Shown here piece by piece: positions 20,888-32,508 of a DNA stretch of 64,000 nt. Source of the DNA: Aspidapion aeneum (lineage: Eukaryota > Arthropoda > Insecta > Coleoptera > Brentidae); NCBI GenBank assembly GCA_963576565.1, contig CAUYVT010000079.1:38907-102906 (forward strand). Reading direction: 5' to 3'. The position numbers and the translations under genes are program-made. Under the pieces are notes generated by a model. The model worked only from the letters and a program-made list of their open reading frames with translations, did no database searches and was not told the origin of the DNA. Position 1 is the stretch's first letter. Each line of letters starts with the position of its first letter.

Positions 20888-22832
20888 TGTAAGAAGAACC
20901 TAGTTTGGTGTTGCCAAATTTTGGTCTTTTACGTTTGGCACTCGTGATTTCACCCTTTCGGACGGAAATCTGGGCGCCACTCTAAGAAATAAGGGAGCTT
21001 AGAGTCTCCACCGGCCAGTACGTCTAGCTTTTAAACAGTCGAGAAAAACGGGTTCTAGTTTTGGTTGGGAAATAAAATCCAGGCAATATAACCCAAATGT
21101 ACCACTTTTATTTGGTAAAATCTAACAAATATCGTAGCTATTTACAAATTAACCCAATTATTACTTTAATCAAAGCATAGGCAGCTTATTATTCTACTAA
21201 TCTGACACAATGTTATTTATATACGGTTTTCTCAATTTATTCGATAATTTCTATTACGGAATCCGGCAAAATTCGGTGTTACCTATTTAGTTTGGCCCTT
21301 TTCGCAAAGACGGCTAAAATGCGGTTTTGACAAGTCCGTGGGCTATATAGAATTAAATAAAGTCTAACAACAGTTCAAGACGCGGTGCCATCAATCCCTT
21401 GAACCGGGAAGAAGTTAAAACCCCCTACGCGTGCCTGCCTGTTTGGCTACCAAAGACAGGGGTCCGGGAATTAGGGTGATTTGGGGATCCTATGGGGAAT
21501 CAATCCAGAAAGACGCGTGCCTGTCTGTTTGGCTACCAAAGACAGGGGTCCGGGAGGTCTGGATGATTCGGGATTTTACCAATTCGGGGATCAGCCCTTA
21601 AGAACGCGTGCCTGACTGTTTGGCTACCAAAGACAGGGGTCCGGCTAAGGGCGATCCAATGGAAAGAAAACGGGTTACATAAAGAATCTGCAATTTTCCC
21701 TTTTATTACACGAGATTTAAACTCTCACAATGTCGGGAAATTACCTATTCTTTTAACTGGGAATACGTTAAACCAACTCTGTAAGGCGCGTGCCTGCCTG
21801 TTTGGCTACCAAAGACAGGGGTCCGGGAATCAGAGTGGTGTGAGCTACCAACGGTGGAACCAACCCTTAAGAACGCGTGCCTGCCTGTTTGGCTACCAAA
21901 GACAGGGGTCCGGGAATAAGGGTGGTTCGGGACTAAAGAGCAGGTTCAGAAAATTGTGGCAGCAACGGTTTGTGACAGTCTAAAAACGCGGTCCCGTTAG
22001 AACATCATGGTGAATTGCGAAATCCTTCAAACCGGGAATAAGTTAAAATCACCCTACGTGACGCGCGCCTGCCTGTTTGGCTACCAAAGACAGGGGTCCG
22101 GGAGGTCTGGATGATTCGGGAATTTACCAATTGTGGGATTAGCCCTTAAGAACGCGTGCCTGCCTGTTTGGCTACCAAAGGCAGGGGTCCGGGGCTAAGG
22201 GCGATCCAATTAACAGAAAAACGGGTTACATAAAGAATCTGCAATCTTCCCTTTTATTATGACATTTAAGCACTTACAACGTCGGGAAGTTGCCTATTCT
22301 TTTAACCGGGAATACGTTAAACCAACTCTGTAAGACGCGTGCCTGCATGTTTGGCTACCAAAGACAGGGGTCCGGGAATCAGAGTGGTATGGGCTACCAA
22401 CGGTGGAACCAACCCTTAAGAACGCGTGCCTGCCTGTTTGGCTACCGAAGACAGGGGTCCGGGACTAAGGTGGTTCGGGAATAAAACGGGTTTAAGAAGT
22501 TACTGCAATTCACCACAATACAACATACGGAAGAATTATGCAAATAATAATAATATGTACGGCTTATAATGCGACGGAAAACTGAATCAAAAATTTTATG
22601 CTATAGCCTGCGTACTTACCAACAAACAGCGGTTATACTCGGTTTTACACACACACACTTTGAACGCGAAGTGCCGCAAGTAGGGGGGACCGAAGCGAAC
22701 CGGGGACTGGCGATAGATACCGAGGGGGTCTCGACACAAAAAATATAAACTGCCAATGCTCTATGAAAATACAAAATAACTTAAAAATAATTAACACAAT
22801 CTAATTAATGAGAAAATTAGTAACTTTGTTAT
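20888..22832 (-). repeat. 5' LTR (right copy) of the gypsy-type element
   Basis: It matches the left LTR throughout, with its own array of nine hairpin modules (near 21426 to 22422). One module of about 85 bp has been lost compared with the left LTR, near 22063-22154. It keeps about 100 bp near 22480-22590 that the other copy lacks. Its outer edge reads TTGTTATA instead of TTGTTACA. The indels show the two LTRs have diverged for a long time. Confidence 0.9.
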
Positions 22833-24061
22833 ACTGATATATCTATATAGATAGTTTAAAACTACAAAGTTTTAAGGGTAGGGTCATGCGTTTAAAAATG
22901 CTTGAAGAGTTGCTTTATTGGTAATAAGTAAGTAGTAATTTATCCACTGTTGAGTAAATATTTTTCCTTGCTGTTATTTTGCTATTTTTACACTTTAACA
23001 AACAAGTTCTAGAGGAAACATTAGCAGAAACAACATTAATAAATATAGCTAGAGAAATGTATCCAAGACTATAAAAAACAGTTAGCAATGAAGGACACTG
23101 AATTTGAATCACTTATCTGAGATAAACATAGGAACTTAAACCGACCAATTGCGCATGCGCTACACTCTTCCTCTTATTCCTTCTTACGTACATTATTTCT
23201 CCCTATCTTTCTCTCACTTCGAACCTTCGTGACTCTTGCGTGTGAGAGAGAGTGTAAAGCCCCCGATCATCGCTTGCCCAGTGGGTCTGAACGACACAAG
23301 ATATGGAAGAAATTTCAGTTGCGATTTTATTTATAAATCAGAGTTTATGTAAGTGCATGACATTTCAACGCGAAACAAAATGCATCAAATATCAAATTAT
23401 CCCAAGTAAGTCAATGTTTTGGCAACACAAGATGAAGATGTAAACTTCATGAATGAATGATAATAAATATAGCTAGAGAAATGTATCCAAGACTATATAG
23501 ATAGTTTCCCAGAATTGCAACTGTAAGTTTCTAGCTTTAAATGCTCAGAAACTCTGACTAGAGGTATGTTGTAAGTATCCAAAAAAGTACGTAAGTATTA
23601 ATTAAGAGTTCTTTATACCAAATCAAGTAGGTACCAGTAGAAGTATACTTAAGTAAAATTTAAACATTTCCTTTCCTATTAGTACCTACGTCAAATAGAG
23701 TCAATCATTTTGAAATTTGTATTGGAGATCTTGGCTTTACTTTTATCTCAATTCTTTTTACGTAATACCATTTTCGCATACTTGGCATTTCTTTACATGA
23801 ATTTTTTTTTATGATTTCACTCCTTTTTTAAAGGATTTGGATAATATTTGTGTTTTAAAGTAGTAAAATATGCGGAATATTGTTCAAAACTTTTGCAATG
23901 CCTTATTTAATATTTTGAGGGTTTCTAATTTTTTCCCATGGCTTTATCATAGTTCCTATCAGTCGGCATTGTTTATTTTACATAATTTTACATTTATAAG
24001 GGAGGGAAGTAAATTATAATTTTTTGGTTTTCAAATTTTTCCCAATAGTTTTATCATAGTT
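22833..24061. other. Repeat-rich intergenic DNA right of the LTR element
   Basis: No gene is seen. It contains copy 2 of the 375-bp dispersed repeat (listed separately) and a 37-bp direct repeat at 23037-23073 and 23461-23497 flanking that copy (beginning TAATAAATATAGCTAGAG). It also holds the start of a degenerate tandem repeat (23890-24061) that resumes at 31180 beyond the inserted LINE. Confidence 0.6.
23094..23468 (+). repeat. 375-bp dispersed repeat, copy 2
   Basis: Same orientation and boundaries as copy 1 at 2083-2457, with small indels (for example TTCTTACGTACATT against TTACGTAAATT). It lies 260 bp right of the LTR element. Confidence 0.75.
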
Positions 24062-24257
24062 ACTATCAGTGTGGTCGGTGGTGGTGGTGTGGGTCGTTGA
24101 TATTGCCATGCCCTGATTGATTTTTAGTCGATTTTTAGTCGATTTTTAAATCGATTAAAAGGGTGGGAATCCAACTTCTGCTGCGTCTGCCTCCTCGAGT
24201 GGTGGCCATTTATGACCATCCGGCACCACTGGATGTCGGTGATATTAAGCGCCTTTT

Positions 24258-25522
24258 ATGGACTTGATATCACCTAACCAAAGACGCCTGGGGTTGGGGG
24301 GACCTGGCAGTAGGGATAAAATGCTGGCTAGCCGACCGGCCATCATGAGTGACAAAAATCTTTTTGTACCCCAGGTGAGTAATAATCTCACCGACAGTTC
24401 AGATCGGGTTGAAGCCCCGGTTGCTGTCGCTGGCTCCATGGGTTCTGGGGAGAGCCACCCACTCATTAACCCTCACGGAGGAGGCGAAAACTCCGAACTC
24501 TCACTGAGAGTACAAAACGAAGGGGAAGTAGTGCCGAGTAGGCCTACAGAACCTAACCAAGAAAGGGGTGCCGAAGAGGCCCCTATGGAGCTGGAGGTTC
24601 CACCAACTCCAGCTCCAACATCGTCACCAGACCTTGAGCGGGAAAATGAACTGCTCAAAAGCGACGGTGACACTACTGATAAGGACTCCAATGTGGAGGC
24701 CCGAAATCAGAACAAACAAGATCAGAAGAGGTTGTCTGGCTCGGCAAAAAAACGGCTGAGAAAACTTCTTCAGGACGGCTGGGAATACTCAGCTGCCCAC
24801 AAACGGGCACTAGAGGGACCGCTAAACATGGAGACGGTAAAGCCAAGCTCCAAACGTCCACGGTCCAGTGCTAATACTCCAGAGCAGGAGTCGAAAAGAC
24901 CCTGCCGAGCCTCCTATAGCGCTGCGGCAGAGGGAGTTAAAGTTGGCATTGTCCACAAAAACTACCCCTTCGAAAGCCTCACAGGAGAAAACCTAAGGGC
25001 ACTGCAGATGGCCATCCTAAGGTCTCTAGCAGATGTCCCTACTGGCGCGCAGGTCAGATTTCTAGGCTGTCATCGGCCTGGATGGTTAAACCTGACTTGC
25101 GCTGACGAAGAAAGCGCCCAATGGTTGGCAGAGGTGTCGTCAACTCTACAACCATGGGAAGGGTCGCAATTAAGGTTCGTCAGAGGGGAAGAACTTCCCA
25201 GGCCACACGTTGTAGTAGCGTACATCCCCGACGATGAGCAGGCGACTCGGCTCACTGCTCAGGATGTCGCTAAGCCTCTGGACCGGGCCAAACATGGACA
25301 TTCGCCATTGACTGACTGTCCATGCAGACCCTGGAAAGCCTAGACATGCGGCCCTTCTTTGGATTTGGAAGAGTAATCTTCCGAACCAGAGGCAGGGGGC
25401 GTGGGTCTGGGTCAGCAGGACCATCTGGAATGGGCGCCCAAAAAGCAAAACAACCTCCTAAAGGACGGGACCCTCCTGGAGGAGGCGGCGGCGATCGCGA
25501 ACCTCCCCAGACAACCGCCTAA
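24258..25522 (+). pseudogene. LINE ORF1 (Gag-like) with one frameshift
   Basis: The frame runs from ATG 24258 to a stop at 25343, and a shifted frame continues to 25522 (MRPFFGFGRVIF, then a Gly/Arg-rich tail). The N-terminal half is Glu/Pro/Ser-rich. A conserved-looking block at residues about 225-350 (VGIVHKNYPFESLTGENLRAL, then VRFLGCHRPGWLNLTCADEE) resembles the DUF4780-type domain of insect LINE ORF1 proteins. A basic patch (SAKKRLRKLL) lies before it. It probably binds element RNA. The break lies between about 25290 and 25325. Confidence 0.75.
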
Positions 25523-25562
25523 ATATAGGCAGAGAACAAAAAAAAAATAAAATAAAATAAAA

Positions 25563-27972
25563 ATGGCAGGCGCACAACAACGTCAACATCAAGGCCTGCA
25601 CTTGATACAAATAAATCTACGCCATACCAAGACAGCAACGTACACTCTTGGTAGAGTTTTCAAGCAACAGAGGTTAGACATTGCTCTGTTGCAAGAACCG
25701 TGGCTATCAAGTACGACCCAAGTAGCTGGACTCAGCCGAACTCTTGGTAACATCATCACACATAACTCAGGTAATAGACCACGAGCGTCTATTCTTATAA
25801 GAAAAGATATTAACTACTTTGTCCTTTCAGACATTTGCACTGATGACCTAGTAGCGCTACGATTAATTGTCCCTGGCGAACAGGGCATGACAGAACTAGT
25901 TGTCTGCTCAGCATACTTCCCGGGCGACAGAGAAGCACCACTGCCCCCTACACCAGAGGCAGCAAACCTGATTGCATATTGCAAAGAGAGGAACGTACAG
26001 CTCATCCTAGGCTGTGATGCGAACGCGCACCACACAGCGTGGGGTAGCACTGATATCAACAGGAGGGGTGAGTATCTGTTCCACTACATTATAGGGGAGG
26101 GGCTTTTTGTTAATAATGTTGGCTCCAAACCAACCTTTGTGGGCCAAAATAGGGCAGAGGTACTAGATCTAACAATAAGTACAAAACTAATTAGCAATAA
26201 GACTGACTGGAGGGTTACAGATGAGCCCTCTCTGTCAGACCATAATCATATATAATTCACCGTCGGCATGGGATCTACAAAAACAATTAGATATAGAGAC
26301 CCAAAAAGTACAGATTGGAGTGGATATGCTAAATCCCTCCAAGAAAAGCTGAATTCGGCAATGACCGACGTGTGGGATCGTGATAAAATAGAAATAGCCT
26401 CTGTACAATTCAGAGAGGCTATCATAACCGCATATCACGAAAACTCACCTCTTAAAACCAAGACTGATAATCGCGGTATGTCTTGGTGGAACAACTCTCT
26501 GTTCAAAAAAAGAAAAGAGGTCAGACGTCTATTCAATCGGGCGAAGGAGACGGGTAACTGGGAAAGCTATCGTGCCTCCCTTAGCGAATACAACAAGGAG
26601 ATTAGAAGTGCCAAAAGAGAGTCGTGGAGGAGGTTTTGTTACGGACTCACTAAGCTTCCTGACACCACAAGAATTCACAAAATTCTGTCCATAGACAGAC
26701 AGACTCTGCGCAATAAAGCTCTCTGACGGCACTTTTACAAGATCTGAAAGGGAGTCCCTGGAGGCACTAGCAAACCATCACTTCCCAGGAAGCACGCTCC
26801 TTGAAAACGGGAATACTCCTGAGCAATTGACTCATGGACACCGTCCAAAACAGGCGGATTGGAAAATTGCAAAAGAAATTATCAACGCAAATGCGATAAA
26901 AATGGCGTTCACGTCTTTTAAACCGTACAAAGCCCCGGTGGCTTGATGGTATTCTTCCAGTGCTAATACAAAAAGGCCTGGAAGTGCTAGTACCATGCCT
27001 GGTGAAACTGTACAGGGCCAGCCTAGCATGGAATTATATTCCAACTAGCTGGACCAAAGTTAAGGTAGTTTACATACCTAAGGCGGGTCGGGCAGATAAT
27101 ACTCCAAAATCTCTCCGACCCATAAGCCTCACATCTTTTCTGTTGAAAGGCTTGGAAAAAATAATAGATGCACATATTAGAGGTGGCGCCTTAATGGCCC
27201 ATCCACTTAATGCAAACCAATATGCATACCAAGCAGGTAAGTCAACAGAACTAGCTTTAAACAACCTTGTAGGAAAAATCAAGGAAACCCTCGATGCAAA
27301 AGGCGTCGCAGTGGGCATCTTCCTTGATATAGAAGGAGCATTTAACAATGCACTACCCAATTCCCTCTTTGAATCAGCGTGCGCCCGAGGAGTTGAATCC
27401 ACCATCACAGGGTTCATCAGGTGCACACTCGAAAATCGAGTGATTGAAACCACACTTAACGATGTTTAGGTAAGTTTTAGAGCGGCTAGAGGCTGTCCAC
27501 AAGGAGGAGTTCGGTCTCCCCTCCTGTGGTCTCTGCTGGTCGATGATCTTCTTGCCATCTTAGAATCGCTGGATGTAGAGGTATTGGGCTACGCGGATGA
27601 CGTAGGAGCAATCATTAGAGACATTCCAGAAGAAGAGTTCTCTGGAAAGATACAAGAAGTACTAAACACGGTAAAAGACTGGTGTGATAGGGAACAGATG
27701 TCTGTTAATCCCTGCAAAACAATCATTATAGCGTTCACCCGTAAAAGAAAGCTAGACTTCCTGACTCCTCCGGAGCTTAACGGTGAAATAATTCCATTTG
27801 CGTCAGCGGGTAAATACCTGGGGATCACCCTAGATAAAACTCTCACCTGGAACGCCCATTTGGAAAAGGTAATCCGCAAAGCCACACTGTCCCTATGGAC
27901 GTGTAAAAGAATTTGCGGAAAAACCTGGGGCACTAGCCCCAAACAAATGTACTGGCTGTATATAACAGTCAT
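25563..27972 (+). pseudogene. LINE ORF2 part 1: endonuclease and reverse transcriptase
   Basis: Endonuclease motifs: IQINLRH, LLQEPWLS with catalytic Glu, CSAYFPG, LGCDANAHHTAWGS, and LSDHNHI at the end. A stop TAA (26253) lies in frame and the same frame continues. Frameshifts occur near 26715 and 26940. RT motifs: VVYIPKAGR, SLRPISLTSF, FLDIEGAFNNA, GCPQGGVRSPLLW, and LGYADDVGAI with the catalytic pair. An in-frame TAG (27467) precedes GCPQGG. The thumb (KYLGITLDKTLTW) runs up to the transposon at 27975. All catalytic residues are still visible. Confidence 0.85.
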
Positions 27973-27974
27973 TA

Positions 27975-29843
27975 CCCAAGTAACATTATTACCACTCAAG
28001 GTTTTACTAATTTGGTTCCTAGGTTATTTAGAGGGTGCTGTTATGGGTTTTAGGATCAATTTGGCTACATAAAGGTAATTTATATTGCCAATTACCTAAA
28101 GGGGTGTTATACAACCAAAAAGTGATTTATAAAGGGAGTATAATAAAACTGATATTCCTTCTGTTCCTTTTAGATACTTTTGGTTTTATTGATTTCTGAT
28201 TTATAAAGATGGTCTTATAAAACCATTTTACCTAAAGTTTTTAAAAAGAAATAAATATAAACTTTGGTCATTTAGTTTTATTCATTACTTTAGGTCATTA
28301 AAAAATGTTTTATAATAGAGCCAAAAGGTTGCCTTATATCCTTTTGTTTTTATAGTTACCAGTAGTTTAAAAGTAAATATGATTAGATAGGCGGACATAT
28401 AGAGCCTAGTTTCCTTGAGGTTTTTAAGAGTGGTAAATATAAACTTTAGACTTTTGGTTTTTGCCATTACTTTTAGGCATTTTAAAAAGGTTTTATTGGA
28501 AGGCTTAAAGGTAAACTTAATTCTTTTGTATTTATAGTTACCCATAGCTGTATAATAAATATTATTTAAATATTTGTTTCCTTAAGGGTTCTAACAGAAG
28601 TAAGTAAATACTTTCGTGTTTTATTTTTTTAGGTATTTCTTGTAAAAATAATAGATATACCGAGGTACAGATTGGTACCTACCTATTGCAAGATTGATTA
28701 TTTAAAGCCCAATAATTAATAATTGTTGAGTTTCCGTCCTCCTGGGTAGGACACCCAGGCCTAGATAAGGCCTGTTTAGACGGCCAATATAAGAGGTTGC
28801 CCTCCAACCTGCAGGCACAACGAATATCATTGCACTGGCCCTCTCGATTGTGTCGAAATTGCACGATAAAAAACATTTAAAAGTGTTGAATTATACGCTT
28901 TTAAACACTTTAAAAACAAATACAAAAAATTTAAGTGAGGTTATGTTGACTATGTTTACATTATTCTTTTTTGTTGGTTTCATAAGGGCACTCAAAAATC
29001 CTTGTTGCGATACAGTAACAAATAAAACCAAGTGACCACTATAAAACCATAATGGCGTATATAAATTTATTTAAAAAATATTGTAAAGAGGAAATATTTA
29101 TCTAGTCGTTTTAGCAGTGTTTTTTAACAATAATTTTACTTTAATTTTGATTTATGTAAACCAAACAGACTTTTTTAATGGTGAATAGTGTAAATGATTT
29201 TTTTTTAATTTTAAATATTTGTTATTTTGTTATCAAAAAATATTAAAAAGTATTCTTGAGCTGGCGTGCTTGTTTTGAGAGCTTTTCAGATACGATTTTA
29301 TCAGAAAAATAAATCTGTCAGGCAATTTGATCATCAACAAAACGACAAACTCGGTATATTTTTATGTGATAAAATAATTTTGGGACTCTGATATTTTTGG
29401 CAATTTTGTGACCTAAATTATTTTATATAGCCATTGTGAATCTAAAATATCGCCATAGCTTTTATAGGAAAACTTCTTTACTCTAAAGTTATTATGGTAT
29501 TCAACAGAATCGCCAGGATACCAAATTACCAAATCTAGTTTTATAATAGGATAGAGGACGTTTCTGAGTTGCTTTTAGAACCTGGCATAATAGCTTTAGG
29601 CTCTAAAAGGTTCTATACTGGTGGAGCCGCTAGAGGGCGAAGCTGGCGTTTATTTCTTATGGTTTTATAGTGAGTTTAATACATAGGTTGCCACCACCAA
29701 TTGGGGAGTCCCATTTAGGAGGTCTAAGGGGTATATAAGGGTAATGGGAACGTGCTAGCGACCAAACATTGAAACTAATGGTTTTAAGGAAAGGCGCTGG
29801 CAACCTTTTAGCTTCTGCTATAAATAAACAAATGTTACTTGGG
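27975..29843. mobile_element. TA-flanked DNA transposon, non-coding, 1.87 kb
   Basis: Bounded by TA (27973-27974 and 29844-29845) and by 13-bp inverted ends CCCAAGTAACATT. Excising it with one TA restores the LINE ORF2 frame exactly (VI then RPM), which proves the insertion. The interior is AT-rich with many GGTTTTATA/TAGTTTT-type words and subterminal repeats, and it has no frame over 90 codons that looks real. It is probably a non-autonomous Tc1/mariner-like element, but the ends match no family I know. Confidence 0.88.
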
Positions 29844-29845
29844 TA

Positions 29846-31084
29846 GACCAATGATTGCGTATGGTGCAATAGTCTGGTTTGAGAAGGGACATCAAAGAAC
29901 CTCGAGAGCCAAACTAACCAGCTTACAACGACAGGCCAGTCTTGCCATATGTGGTGCAATGAGCTCTAGCCCATCGACTGCGCTTGAATGCTTACTAAAC
30001 TTACCTCCGCTTCACATTTTCTTAGAGGCGGAGGCACGAAGAGCAACTTATAGAATAAGGGCCAACCACCAGGATGGCCGGGCAAACAAAGTGATATCAA
30101 CAGACCTAATTAGGGAACAAGAGTTGGATGCAACTCTAGGAATGATATCCGACGTCATGCCCAACACGGTGTACAGCAGAAAGCTATACAACATGATACT
30201 CCCAGAGAGGGAGGAATGGTTAAAAAACATGACCAACTTTTCAAACAACGATAGCTTCTGGTATACCGACGGATCCAAAATGCCATCAGGCGTTGGATCT
30301 GGAGTTGTTAATATCCAAGAAAAAGTCGAGATTCAACATAGTCTCGCCAAATTGGCTACTATATTTCAGGCCGAACTCGTAGCCATTGAACTGTGTGCCC
30401 GGTGGATTACTGACCACGAATGGACCAACAGGACAATAAAAATCTTCCGACAGTCAAGCAGCCTTAAAAGCGCTTGATTCCTACACGGTCTCATCGAGAA
30501 CCGTGAGGAACTGCAGAGACTCGCTGAATACGCTTGGTAGCGCTAATAAGATGTCATTAGTATGGATACCAGGGCATTCTGGGCACGAGGGAAATGAGGC
30601 CGCGGACCAGGCAGCGAGGGAAGCGGCATCTGCCGAATTTTTCGGCCCCGAACCAGCCCTGGGCATATCATCCAATGCTGCTAAATTAACCATATTGGGA
30701 TGGATGGAGGACAGCTTCCAACAATACTGGATGAATATACCAGAACTGGCTCACTCTAAAGAGTTCATTAAAGGACCTTGTCAGAAGAGAGCCAGAAATA
30801 TCATTGGACTTACCAGACATGAGATCCGTATAGTGACAGGACTTTTTACGGGTCACTGCCGACTAAGAGTACCCATGCACAGAATGGGAATAACAGAAGA
30901 GACCGAATGTAGACTCTGTATGGAGGATGATGAAACAGTTAGACATATACTGTGCGAATGTCCGGCTGTTGCACGTTTACGTCAAAACACTTTCGGTAAA
31001 CCTCAGATTGATTCAGAAGATCTGAACAGTGTCTCACCCAAACTGATAGCTAACCTTTTTGGAGGATTAGGCATACAGTGGTGA
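29846..31084 (+). pseudogene. LINE ORF2 part 2: RT C-terminus, RNase H and zinc finger
   Basis: Continues the frame after the transposon (RPMIAYGAIVWFEKGH, then SLQRQASLAICGA). The RNase H domain shows YTDGSKMPSGVGSG with the first Asp, FQAELVAIELCA with Glu, and VWIPGHSGHEGNEAADQAA with the last His and Asp. A frameshift near 30470 separates these two halves, at the site of the third Asp. The C terminus ends in a CCHC finger (CRLCMEDDETVRHILCEC). Loss of the frame inactivates this copy. Confidence 0.88.
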
Positions 31085-31167
31085 GAAACCACTCAAAAGT
31101 GAGCCACAATAGACCCACTAGTGGTCGCAGTAGAAGGGCTGCAAGGCCCACTCATATATGAATCATC
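31085..31167 (+). other. LINE 3' UTR
   Basis: About 80 bp after the ORF2 stop, with GAGAAACCACTC, CCACTAGTGGTCGCAG and an end CTCATATATGAATCATC. The same segment follows the fragment at 41321-41413. CCACTAGTGG is a perfect palindrome inside it and could be part of the RT recognition structure. Confidence 0.7.
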
Positions 31168-31179
31168 ACTATCAGTGTG

Positions 31180-31405
31180 TCAAAGCTCAGCTCTCTAGCG
31201 TTTTTGGAAGTGGGCAATATTACTTTTACATAACTTTACATTTATAGGGGAGAAGAGTAAATTAGAATTCTGGGGTTTTTAAATTTTAGCTGAGCTGAGC
31301 TCTCTAGCGTTTCTGGGAGTGGGCAATTTTACTTTTACATAGCTTTACATGTATAGGGGAGGAGATAAATTAGAATTTCGGGGTTTTTTGATTTTTGGTT
31401 TTTCT
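31180..31405. repeat. Tandem repeat of about 115 bp flanking the LINE
   Basis: Two units each with AGCTCTCTAGCGTTT, GTGGGCAAT, TTACTTTTACATA, CTTTACAT, TATAGGGGAG and TAAATTAGAATT. Related sequence (TTTTACATTTATAAGGGAG) lies at 23960-24061 left of the LINE. The LINE therefore landed inside an existing array. Confidence 0.65.
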
Positions 31406-32506
31406 GTCACTCTGCGAAATTTCAGCTGTCTGTAAGTACAGTAGAATTTTGATGATCTATACATGAGTGAGTGAGTAAGTGGAAATTTCGTAACTACTTT
31501 ACTAATTTATTGAAGTCCATGAAACTTAAAGGCGTTGTTAACTCTATGAAGATCTACAACTGTGCAGTTGCGTACCTGATTCCGAAGTAGAGTTTTAGAT
31601 AGGTCAAATATGGGCTAAAATGTTTCAAGAAAAGATGGTACAGCAGTTGCGCGAACTTGGCGGGGAACTGCCGTGCCCCAGATAGTGCTGTTATAAGTAC
31701 CAAGTAACAAGTACAATTTTTTTTTCTTACACATTTATTCAAGTACCAGTACAAGTATAAGAAAAATTTTAAAAACTTAAAGTTGCAAGTATTAGTACTT
31801 AAAATAAAGAGTACTTAAAATAAATACTATATTTTTTTACTTTAATTTAAAATACTCAGTACAAGGGCACAGTTAGTTAAAAATGTAAAGCTTATATAAC
31901 AAGCAAGGAAAATATTCATGTGAGTTTTTTCAAAAATCAGCAAAATTATGTTTTAACAACAATACTTTGTAGCTGCACAAAGTTGGCACTCAACCCTCCC
32001 CAGAAGGAAATGATCTAGGAATTTTTAAAAGAGTGTTAACGATATCGTAAATAGAGAGAAATAAATTAAAAAAGTTTCAGGTGTCGATTCTTTAAATAAA
32101 TTGGCGTACAAATCCCACTTGAGTAATCACGAGATTCATATAGTATTTGAAGAACTACTTAAACCCTATATTTTTGACCAAAGAGAAAGCTATTGCTGTC
32201 AGTTGAACAGAAATAACAAAAATATTTAGATGATACAAAAGTAATAATGAAAAAAGGAAAAATACAAGGCTAGAAAAAAGTATTTCTTTGCTCTTCTGTA
32301 AATAGTTTTTAGTATCAATTTACATTTAAAGAAAACCCATCAAGGTGTTGAGTAAACCGAGTAAGCAAAAAGGGTTCACGGGGAAATTCTTAAAGGTTCA
32401 TTTCAACTGGACAGAGATAAAAGGAAATTACAATGTATCTAAAACAGAAATATGAATCGTTGTTTTTACTGCCATATTTGCCAGCCTAGATATTATTCAA
32501 TCAACA
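31406..32506. other. AT-rich DNA without recognisable gene
   Basis: No coding exon is seen on either strand. A cluster of AAGTAC/GTACTT words (31690-31870: CAAGTACCAGTACAAG, AGTACTTAAAATAAAGAGTA) is the only structure noticed; similar words occur at 23580-23670. Confidence 0.5.
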
Positions 32507-32508
32507 TA

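Larger units (their letters stand above)
2563..22832 (-). mobile_element. Ty3/gypsy-type LTR retrotransposon, degenerate, with nested insertions
   Basis: Two direct copies of about 1.95 kb bound an internal region that reads on the minus strand in the order PBS, leader, gag, protease, RT, RNase H, integrase, polypurine tract. That order (integrase after RNase H) defines Ty3/gypsy. The PBS matches the 3' end of tRNA-Lys(CTT). Long LTRs plus a Lys PBS resemble the Osvaldo/Ulysses group, but that assignment is inference. Without the 8.7-kb Penelope insertion the element would be about 11.5 kb. All reading frames carry stops or frameshifts, and the LTRs differ by several indels, so it is old and inactive. 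No clear target duplication survives (left flank AAAAC, right flank CTGAT). No envelope-like frame was seen. Confidence 0.9.
24074..31167 (+). mobile_element. Full-length LINE of the I/R1/LOA group, split by a DNA transposon
   Basis: Flanked by an exact 12-bp target duplication ACTATCAGTGTG (24062-24073 and 31168-31179). Subtracting the 1,871 bp of transposon plus TA gives a 5.2-kb element with a 5' UTR, ORF1, and ORF2 carrying endonuclease, RT, RNase H and a C-terminal zinc finger, then a short 3' UTR ending CATATATGAATCATC. The RNase H after the RT is typical of I/R1/LOA-type LINEs. ORF1 and ORF2 carry a few frameshifts and stops. A 3' fragment of the same family occurs at 40881-41413. Confidence 0.92.

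Noticed and set aside
2562..22837. A 5-bp target duplication for the LTR element
   Set aside because: AAAAC on the left and CTGAT on the right do not match; the right LTR edge is mutated.
24258..26726. Several antisense frames of 60-140 codons over the LINE at 24-31 kb
   Set aside because: They are shadows of the LINE frames on the other strand, without domains.
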